Shown: one piece after another, positions 56,060 to 64,000 of the stretch
Numbering within the stretch: the stretch's first letter is position 1
Layout: every line of letters starts with the position of its first letter
Assembly (NCBI RefSeq): GCF_949987535.1
Contig: NC_080067.1
Coordinates: 26,378,039-26,442,038, forward strand
Direction of reading: 5' to 3'
DNA length: 64,000 nt
DNA from: Balaenoptera acutorostrata
Taxonomy: Eukaryota; Chordata; Mammalia; Artiodactyla; Balaenopteridae
Position numbers and translations under genes: made by a program
Notes under the pieces: generated by a model
The model's input: the letters and a program-made list of their open reading frames with translations, nothing else
Told to the model about the DNA's origin: nothing
Databases searched by the model: none

Positions 56060-56540
56060 ATGGTTAAAGGGTCAGAAGGCACAGCTTTTGGCATCAGACA
56101 CACCTGATCAGATCCCACCATGTACCAACTGTATGGCTGTGGGCAAGTGATGTGACAAAGCCTCTATTCTTCATCAGTAAAATAGGGATTCATGACCTCA
56201 TGTGTTGTTTTTTTTTTTTAATTAATTAATTAATTTATTTATTTTTGGCCGTGTTGGGTCTTCATTGCTGCACGTGGGCTTTCTCTAGTTGCAGCGCGCT
56301 GGCTTCTCATTGTGGTAACTTCTCTTGTTGCAGAGCACGGACTCTAGGCGCGCAGGCTTCAGTAGTTGTGGTGCATGGGCTTAGCTGCTCCGCGGCATGT
56401 GGGATCTTCCCGGCCCAGGGCTCGAACCCATGTCCCCTGCATTGGCAGGCGGATTCTTAACCACTGCGCCACCAGGGAAGCCCGACACCATGTGTTTAAG
56501 AGCACCTAGCACAGGGCCTGAAGGAACAGGGCTCCCTTCC
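56060..56540 (+). repeat. MIR SINE interrupted by a CHR SINE
   Basis: cttttggcatcagacacacc, gtatggctgtgggcaagtga and ttcatcagtaaaatagggat lie before the insert; gagcacctagcacagggcct lies after it. Together they are one forward MIR. Confidence 0.75.
56207..56483 (-). mobile_element. CHR-type SINE (antisense)
   Basis: A T-rich tail with aattaattaatt is followed by the body and the head, ending ccactgcgccaccagggaag. The head contains cagggctcgaaccc, the antisense B-box. Flanks gacctcatgtgtt (56194-56206) and gacaccatgtgtt (56484-56496) are a target duplication with two differences. Confidence 0.92.
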
Positions 56541-56944
56541 ACTGTGTTGGTTTACAGAGAGGTGCCTGCCCAGGGGCCAGTGTGAAGGGTGGTGTCAGCC
56601 ACTTGGGGAGAGCTGGGTCTACCTCCCCCAGGACCAGCTATGGAACTTGAGGGCTTAGTGCAAATGAAAGTGCAGGACCCTTTTCCAAAATTATTAAGAA
56701 TTTTAAGGCAGCAACAGCAAAGCATTAAACCAAGCTGGGGGCCTCGTGTGATTGCTTAGGTCACGTGCTGGTGAAGCCGGGCCTGGCTGCCCACGTCGGA
56801 GAAGGAGAGCTGGGGTGAGAGTGGAGGTGGGAGGTGGAAAGTCCAAGTGTGGGGGACAGCGGGCTTGCTGTCCACAGGCTGAAAGATGGCGCCCCAAGAA
56901 AGGAGCAGGCTGGAACTAGGAGCCAGGCTGGTGGAGGTTCTATA

Positions 56945-57135
56945 CACGAAAGCTTAGCTTTATTGAGCACCTGCTATGTGCACCCTCCTAGAATCTTCAC
57001 TTGCCCTACCCTAATCTCCCCACTACACTGAGGAGGGTCTTATTCACCCAGTTTTAAAGATGGACACTTTGAGGCCCAGAGAGGAAAGATGACTTGTTCA
57101 AGGTCACGCAGATAGAAAGTGACAGAGCCAGACTT
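56945..57135 (-). repeat. MIR/L2-like fragments (antisense)
   Basis: tttattgagcacctgctatg is an L2-type antisense end; ggacactttgaggcccagag and tgttcaaggtcacgcagat are antisense MIR landmarks. Confidence 0.65.
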
Positions 57136-57557
57136 TGAAGGTAGGTCTATGGGAATGAAGGGCTCTTTGGCTCAGGATCTGTGACTCCGGGCCAGGCCTC
57201 TGGAGCTGGAACGTAAACCTCTCAAGTCAGCTGTGGAATAAGACACTGAAAACGGTGGGAACGGTGCCATGTGCTTGGTAAACCCCACCGTGCACGGGTT
57301 GATGGGCCTCCTTCATCCCCACCACGTATATTACATTTCTTTCCTGTTCTCTCCAAGAATACTCAGGCCCTCACACCGACTCTCCAGCCGGGCTGTGGGC
57401 AGCTTAGGAAAGAGCTTTCTTTTAGATGGGGCCTACACTTGGGGGTAACTCCATCCCCACCAAAGGAAAAGGAGGCTCCCGAACACACAGCGTAGCCTGC
57501 ATCCCCTCTTGGGGACCCCTCCACTATTCTCTTCGGGGCAGTTTTTCTCTCTCAACA

Positions 57558-57675
57558 TTCACACACACACACACACACACTCATGCACACACAGTGCACA
57601 CACATGCACACAGGTGCACACATGCACACACAGGTACACACATGCATACACAAATACGCACACACATGCACATAC
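57558..57675. repeat. CA-rich microsatellite, interrupted
   Basis: A pure ca run at 57558-57580 is followed by cacatgcacacaggtgcaca-like variants. Repeated tgcaca units suggest an old, interrupted tract. Confidence 0.9.
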
Positions 57676-60114
57676 GTGCGTGTGGGATCAGGGGCCCGCA
57701 GTATTGAGAAAGCTGCCTCTGGCGCTCTCCTTCAGCCCGGGAGCGGAGAAGCCAGCTCTGCTGACATCTTACTTTGAATGAATATCCCATTTCGCTCCTC
57801 GCGCACCTGAATTATAAGTCAACTCAACCCCATGCCACCGCGGGTGACGGTCATTTCCTAAACTCCTCCAGGTTAGAAGGAGATGATGGAATCAGCTTGT
57901 TAAAGATCCTATGGGCCCAAGAGCACACACTGGTGATTTGATTCTGAATGTTGTGAGGGGGAGACCAGGAGATAGGGAGAGCGAGAAGGATTTTCTGAGC
58001 GAAGAAACTTTAGAGCCAGATTGCATCTGGTTGTTAACATAGCTCATTGCTTCCGGGCTGCCAGCCTCGCCTGCCAGGAAGGCAGGTTAATTCAGTCAGG
58101 AAAGCACTTTCCCCTGAGATGCGAGCTTATCTGGTGCTGGGAGCGACCATTTGTTAAGAGAAGTCTGCGTGTCTTTCTGGTCACCTTCCCGGCAGTGCCA
58201 CCCTCCCATCGCACTTCTGGGAACCCTGAGTGAGCCTGACGGGCAGGGCCACTCCTGCCTCCAGATTAGGAGTCTGACTCTTGAATCCGCGGAGGGAGAG
58301 TTCAGGAAGGGAGGGCAGGAGCACATGAGTGAGACAGATGCCCATCTGCGCTGGGGTCTGCTTCCTCAGGCCCCACGTGCTCTCCAAACCGTGAGGGAAA
58401 GGCAGGCCGGATCGCTTCTAAAGCAGAGCCTGGGTTGTAATTCCTGACTCCCGTGGGGCACCTTAGGTTCTGGAGACAAGCTTCTCTGTGTTTTCAGTGG
58501 ATGGTCAACAAGTTGCTGGCGGGGTTTCCCAGCCAGGGAGCCACCATGACACTTTAAGCCCCAGCGTTCATGCATTTTTTATTCTACAAATCTTTATTGA
58601 CTTTGGATGGAAACAGGGAGACCAATTAAGATGTTATCGTCATAGTCTAAGCAAGAGAGAATGATTTCTGAACCGGGGGAGTGGCGGTAGGGATGAATTT
58701 AAGACAGATTTAGGAGGCAAAATCAGCAAGAGTCAATCACTGATTAGCTGTCAGCAGTGAAAAAGAAGGAATCTTAGAAGATTCTAAAGTGAGCATCTAA
58801 CTGGACAAGAGTGCCACCAACCAGTGGCCACCAAATTCAGGGCAAGGGCAGATTTAGGGGACAATGATGACTGGACCTGTGGAACATCCAGGTGTGGGTG
58901 CCTAGCCCTAGCCTGACTCTCCACCCTCCCGAGGACCCACCTCCATCCTGATGATCCATCCTTAGAGCCCATTTCTTCCTGGTGTCCTGCCTCTTCTTGG
59001 CCAGGGTACCCCATCTGTCCCTGTTGCCAGCTCATTCCCATCCCTAAGCCTTTGTTCATGTTTTCTTCCCGCTAGAATCTCTCTCTCCTTCGCCATTCCA
59101 AACGCTTCCCTTAAGTAAATATTCGCCTACCCTCTGTGCTCACCAGGGACAGTCCTGGGGCGCTTCCTGGTGTCTTTGAGTTCTGACATTGCTTCTGTGA
59201 CATTTGTTGTTGTTCGGTGACCCAGGCAAGGGTGTCTCCCCAGAGGCGCCTTGTGGATGTCCGGTCACTGCCCACCTGCTTCCTCCTCCTGCAACGTCGC
59301 TCCAAAACGAGCAATGATGGGATCCTGCGTAAGGGGCAGTCGGACAACAGCTGGGCAAAGCTGCTGTCGGGAAACACCGGACAGGTGCATTAGCACCAGA
59401 AGTAGCCTCTTTGTTTCCAGGGGAACACTGGACGTCAGGCATATTGCTGCCTGCAGTTTGTGCACTGAAACACTTCCATTCCACCTTGAAACAAAAACGA
59501 TACAGGGCCCTGCACCTGTGTCCCCTTCAGCTTGTAGGACCAAACTTAGCCTAACATGGTCCCCCATTGCCACTGGCTTACATGAATCCAGGCCTCTCGG
59601 GGAAGTTGGGCAACCTGCTTATCACTTCCTCTGGGTTCAGAGATTCAAGATGAAGGGATCTCCCATCTCAGTCCCAGGCTTTCCCGAGGTGAAGTGTCAC
59701 AGAACTGCCTTGAGTATGAAATGCATGATGAAGCCCCAGTGACTCTTGGACAAATTAAACTTGACATTAACCAGAGCCCAAGAAAAGCCTCACTTCTGTG
59801 CCCCTGAGTCTCTGCATATTACAATAAACAGCAAAGCAGTTTGTGACACACATGTCCTTCGGAGACCAGAGGCCAGGGCTGCTCCTCCCTGGAATCACAG
59901 GCTCCTGGCATCTGGCCAGCACCTCCCCATATGACACGCGGGGTCAGCTGCTTTGTATATGGAGAGTCAAGAGCTCCGAGGACAGGTCCTGCTGAAGGAA
60001 AGGCTGCAGAGCGAGAGCCTGCTGCTAAATCAAGGGACTGATCTGTCAGACCAGTTCAGATTACCAGTCGGTGAGCTGTTCTCAGGATTTATACACTTGT
60101 GCGTCCAGGAGGTC

Positions 60115-60275
60115 TTCATAGCGAATCCATTCATTCATTCATTCATGTATTTATTAATTCAGCAAATATTTGTTCAGTGTCCAAATGTTCTAACTCGTGA
60201 GGTTATCTAGAAGTTAGTAAGACCACTTAACAATTTAGTCTCCTGGGGAAGACAGACATGTAAAAAAAGTTCAGT
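60115..60275 (-). repeat. L2 LINE 3' end (antisense)
   Basis: attcattcattcattcatgt, attcagcaaatatttgttca, then gtgtccaaatgttctaactc. Antisense L2 terminus with a short attc expansion. Confidence 0.7.
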
Positions 60276-61339
60276 CCATGGCTTTCTACTACACCGTGCA
60301 GCTTAACAGAGCTTGCCCTCACTAAGAATCATAGTTCAAGGCTTTTATACCTTCAGAATACCCTAACCAGGGGAAGCCATCATCAGTTCCTCCAAGATAC
60401 CTCTAAAGAGCTGGAGCTTCCGGGGGGGGTGGGCAGAACCAGCCCTCCAGTCATAGCCAGTGTTTTCATTCTCAGAGAGCTGATGTGGGCCTCTGACTCT
60501 AAGGAAAACTGCTGCACACGTGTTGGGAATCCCATTAAATCACTACTCATACATGAGCAAGTGTGCACACACTGACCCACGGGTGATGACAGTGAGCCGT
60601 GGGCTTCTCCTTGGATATGACTTCTTTGAAGTCAATTAAGCAGCTACCATACAGCATGCCCTTCTATTCTTGGAGAAGGTTTTTGCCTGCAGTGGCCTTT
60701 CCCAGGCTGGTCAGCAACTGGGTATCCACGGCCCTGCCCCAAGAGCTTGGCTGACCGCCCTCATCCAAAGCCCAGCTTGCTTCACCAGGACAATTCAAGG
60801 CCTTTGAGGAACCCCTCTTGTCCAGGATTCCAGAGGTGGAATGATAGTCTGATGGTAGGATCAATGGTGTGAGCTCTGGAAAGGACATCAGAAAGTCCTC
60901 CACATCCATCCTGAAGGTATGCAGATAGAGAAGTGTGAATGGTAGCCGCTGATGTCAGTCACTTAATGTGGTTTATCAGTCAGGATAGGGCAGGTTATGC
61001 TGCAGTAACAAATGATCCCAAAATCTATTGGGTTAAAATAACAAAGGTTTATTTTCCATTCCTACCACATGTCCTTCTTGGGTTGACTGTGGCTCTGCTC
61101 TATGTTAGTTTCCCACTGGGATCCAGGCTAACAGAAAAGCCTCCATCTAGAACATTGTTGATCTCATGGCAGATGGAAAAAACACGTGGTGAACCACGGA
61201 CTGGCTTGTAAATCTTCTGCCCTAAGATGACACGTCACTTGCACTCACATTTCATTGGTCAGAGCAAGTCACAAGGCCAAGTGCTATCAGTGGGTCAGAA
61301 AATTATGTTGAGAACAGAATGCTTTCTATCATCATGTAG

Positions 61340-61540
61340 TTCAAGTACAGCCTTTGTCAAGAGGGCCTCCCTGGCTTCCCCTGAGACCCTCTATCAGTGA
61401 ACTCTTCCACACACCAAAACTAAAAGACTTTCTACTGGGTGACTAGAGGTAGGGCCCATTTCTATCTGGTTCGTTGCTGCATTCTCACCACAGTGCCTGG
61501 CATAACTTAGACATTACATAAGCATTTAATGGAGTAACAT
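61340..61540 (+). repeat. L2 LINE 3' fragment
   Basis: agagggcctccctggcttcc, tagggcccatttctatctgg and cagtgcctggcataacttag give the forward L2 order. Confidence 0.6.
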
Positions 61541-62504
61541 GGAGTTGCTATTGCTAATCGTGAGAATACTCTATAGAATGAGACCTGTGTCCTTGAGTAC
61601 AATGGTTCCTCTCCCCTGAGACCCTCTCCTTCTTGCCATCCTTTCCCATGCCCCAAGGTGGACCATGAGGAGGTATGACTGAGACTCCATGTCTGTCACC
61701 ATTGCCACAGGCCTACCGTGAAGCGCTAAGGACACTCTGCCCTCCCCAAGGCCCCCCAGAGCAGCATGCAAACCCAGCAATTAAGAAGTCAGACAATTAA
61801 GAAGTCAGACAGCAACCACCGTCCCCAGGCTCCATGTGGGCTCTCGCTCCACCGTGTGTCCTGAAATCTGCCTCAGTCACCCCTGTCTTCATCTCCTTGC
61901 TGGCTCAGAGATGCTCCCTCACCCTGATGGGGCTCAGGGACTTCGAACCAGACCTCACCTCTGGTTGTAAGCCCCCTGCCCTCAGGCTGCAGCTGCTGTG
62001 CACCAGACCAGTGTGAACCCTCAGCAGCGTGGTGGGTCCCAGGGACCTCTGTGAGGGTTCCTAAGGGCGTCTTAAATACACACTGATGTGCAGACGCTGC
62101 TCTTCCACCTTTGTGAGTTATGCATCCTGTTTACCCACTGCTTTCCATGGGATCCTTTGGGGAGAGGAGCGAGAACTGCAGGAGAAAGGGAGATCTCTCT
62201 CAGTTTATTTAAGTGCACTGAATAAATGAAATACAATCTGTTAAGTCTGTGAAAGCCTGCACCATCTGGTAAAATGCAGTGTGATGCTTCCCAGGAGGCA
62301 ACATCTGTGGGTCGGGCAGGGTGGCATGCTGCTCCCCTCACCAGGGGAGACACGGAGCTCCGCAACGATGGCCTTGCCAAGGCACACGCCTCTCTGTGGA
62401 CAGCCACCTGCCCAGGGAGGTGGGGTCCTGGAAGCTGGCCTGGGCTTGGCAGGACACTAGGCTGTGTGATAGAAAGAACATTGCTGGGGGTCTGAGAGCT
62501 GGGC

Positions 62505-62600
62505 TTGCCTCTAGCTAGCTGAGCGGCTGTGTGATCCTGGTCAAGTCATTTCCCCTCTCTGGGCCTCAGTTTCCATGTTTGTAAGATGTGTAGGAGGTTG
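62505..62600 (+). repeat. MIR SINE fragment
   Basis: ctgtgtgatcctggtcaagt, catttcccctctctgggcct and cagtttccatgtttgtaaga are forward MIR landmarks. Confidence 0.8.
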
Positions 62601-62619
62601 GGGGTGGGTAGGGATATAT

Positions 62620-62850
62620 TGGGAGCATGGGATTAACAGATGCACACTACCATATATAAAATAGATAAACAACACGGTTTACTGTATAGCACAGGGAACT
62701 ATATTCACTATCCTGTAATAAACTGTAATGGAAAAGAATCGAAAAAAGTATATAAATATATACATATGTATATTTTATAACCAAATCACTTTGCTGTACA
62801 CCTGAAACTAACACAATATTATAAATCAACTATACTTCAATTTTTTAAAA
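62620..62850 (+). mobile_element. L1 3' end
   Basis: ttaacagatgcacactacca, actgtatagcacagggaact, actatcctgtaataaactgt and caactatacttcaatttttt. This is the same forward L1 3' UTR as at 8066 and 15305. Confidence 0.85.
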
Positions 62851-62879
62851 TGTGCAGGAGGTTGCAAGATCTCCCTCCA

Positions 62880-63105
62880 GGTTGATTGAGGTGGTGCAGC
62901 GGGAGTGTGGGCTTCAGGGCTGGCAAACCCTGATGATGGGTCCCCTTACTAGCTGGTTGTGATTCTAGGCTCGCTGAGCTTCAAGTTTCTTATCTGTAAA
63001 CTGGAATCATAATCGTATTCACCACATTGATGAGTAACTAAGAAAAAGCATTGAAGTACTTATTCAAGTCTGACACTCACTCAGTGCCCAATAAAATGTT
63101 CCAAG
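62880..63105 (+). repeat. MIR SINE
   Basis: gtgtgggcttcagggctggc, gttgtgattctaggctcgct, tttcttatctgtaaactgga and cactcagtgcccaataaaat are forward MIR landmarks over most of the element. Confidence 0.7.
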
Positions 63106-63124
63106 AAAACTAAGGATAAAGGTC

Positions 63125-63729
63125 TGTCAAAATTATAATTCAAGAAGATACACGCACTGCTATGTTCATAGCAGCACTATTTACAATAGCCAAGATATGG
63201 AAACAATCTAAATGTCCATTGACAGATGAATGGATAAAGAAGATATGGTACATATATACAATGGAATGTTACTCAGCCATAAAAAAAAGAATGAAATAAT
63301 GCCATTTGCAGCAACATGGATGGACCTAGAGATTATCATACTAGGTGAGGTCCGAAAGAGAAAGACAAATACCATGTGATATCACTTATATGTGGAATCT
63401 AAAATATGACACAAATGAACTTTACGAAACAAAAACAGACTCACAGACATAGAAAACAGACTTGCAGTTGCCAAGGAGTAAGGGAGGTGGGGAGGAGGGA
63501 TAGAGTGGGAGTTTGGGGTTAGCAGGTGTAAGCTATTACCTATAGAATGGATAAACAGCAAGGTCCTACTCTATAGCACAGGGAACTATTTTCAATACCC
63601 TGTGATAAACCATAATGGAAAAGAATGTAATAAAGAATGTATACATATGTATAACTGAATCACTTTGCTGTACTGCTAAAACTAATATAACACTGTAAAT
63701 CAACTATACATCAATTTAAAAAAAAAAAG
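63125..63729 (+). mobile_element. 5'-truncated L1, 0.6 kb, with the end of ORF2
   Basis: The left part encodes the last residues of an L1 ORF2: agcagcactatttacaatag and atggaatgttactcagccat are the nucleotide text of AALFTIA and MEYYSAI in the copy at 50050-50160, with changes. Then follow the 3' UTR with ctactctatagcacagggaa and gctgtactgctaaaact, and an A-run at 63717-63729. Flanks (gataaaggtctgt before, aataaatgtctgt after) suggest an imperfect target duplication. Confidence 0.88.
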
Positions 63730-64000
63730 AATAAATGTCTGTAACTCTGAAAAGTAAATTTCCCTAAATATATGTGTATAGAATAACCCTGACCAGGGCT
63801 GGCCTTTGGCAAAATGTAACAAATTTTGCCTCCTAACCTTCTCTTTTCTGTCTTCTCCCACATCATCCCCCCACTCGTCCTTGCTCTGCACCTCCCTCCC
63901 TATATCCAGACTTGTTTGGGGGAAAAATTGCAATCAGCTCCTTCACTAGTCTAAGGTGTTAATTACAGCATGCATTCTGCAGGAACATTGGCTCCTTAAC
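63730..64000. other. Intron end of window, nothing recognised
   Basis: The last 270 bp show no element, exon or splice signal that I can support. Confidence 0.5.

Larger units (their letters stand above)
55917..64000 (+). other. CLSTN2: CLSTN2 intron (5' part), running off the window
   Basis: Intron follows the donor at 55917. It holds a MIR split by a CHR SINE, a CA-rich tract, L2 and MIR fragments and two L1 3' ends. From 57700 to 60110 and from 60280 to 61330 I see no recognisable element or coding part. The last exon half-codon (one G) shows that the gene continues to the right. Confidence 0.85.

Noticed and set aside
57426..57790. Histidine/threonine-rich frames at 57.4-57.8 kb
   Set aside because: They translate the CA-rich microsatellite and occur in several frames at once.
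1..64000. Ruminant origin
   Set aside because: No BovB or Bov-tA/BovA element was recognised, while six CHR SINEs of the cetacean-like type are present. A hippo is not excluded.

Overview
The window is a piece of a mammalian nuclear genome, most likely from a cetacean or close relative. Two things point there. Coding exons of a vertebrate neuronal gene are split by long introns. The introns carry many tRNA-derived SINEs of the CHR type, the cetacean-hippo-ruminant group, and L1 copies of the kind common in whale and dolphin DNA. No BovB or Bov-tA element was recognised, which argues against a ruminant. Nothing bacterial, plasmid-like or CRISPR-like is present.

The only protein-coding gene recognised is CLSTN2 (calsyntenin-2), on the plus strand. 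Four internal exons lie at 8867-9062, 9809-10017, 16874-17023 and 55731-55916. They join in frame through phases 1-2, 2-1, 1-1 and 1-1, and encode the end of the first cadherin repeat, the second cadherin repeat and the linker towards the laminin-G-like region. By comparison with the human protein as remembered they are probably exons 3 to 6. The gene's start and end lie outside the window, so everything else is intron.

Layout: 1-8866 is intron with old MIR/L2/hAT debris, a truncated L1 with a perfect target duplication, and an antisense LTR. 8.8-17.0 kb holds three exons and short introns. 17.0-55.7 kb is one 38.7 kb intron. It contains a decayed antisense provirus (23560-30790) with two further LTR insertions of a second family and one of a third inside it, a 3 x 80 bp minisatellite (34501-34740), another antisense LTR (about 38.4-39.3 kb), and a nearly full-length L1 (44607-50722) inserted into a CHR SINE (44566-51012) and followed by two more CHR SINEs. 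55.9-64.0 kb is intron with a SINE, MIR/L2 and two L1 3' ends.

The most distinctive structures are: a 4 x 50 bp array of tRNA T-arm-like (B-box) motifs inside a solo LTR; a 70 bp tandem repeat at the 3' end of the L1, between two A-rich tails and still inside the target duplication, which looks like a 3' transduction; the layered provirus with PBS, PPT, env remnant and 4 bp target duplication; and the fact that every LTR in the window is antisense to CLSTN2. No undescribed biological system was found.
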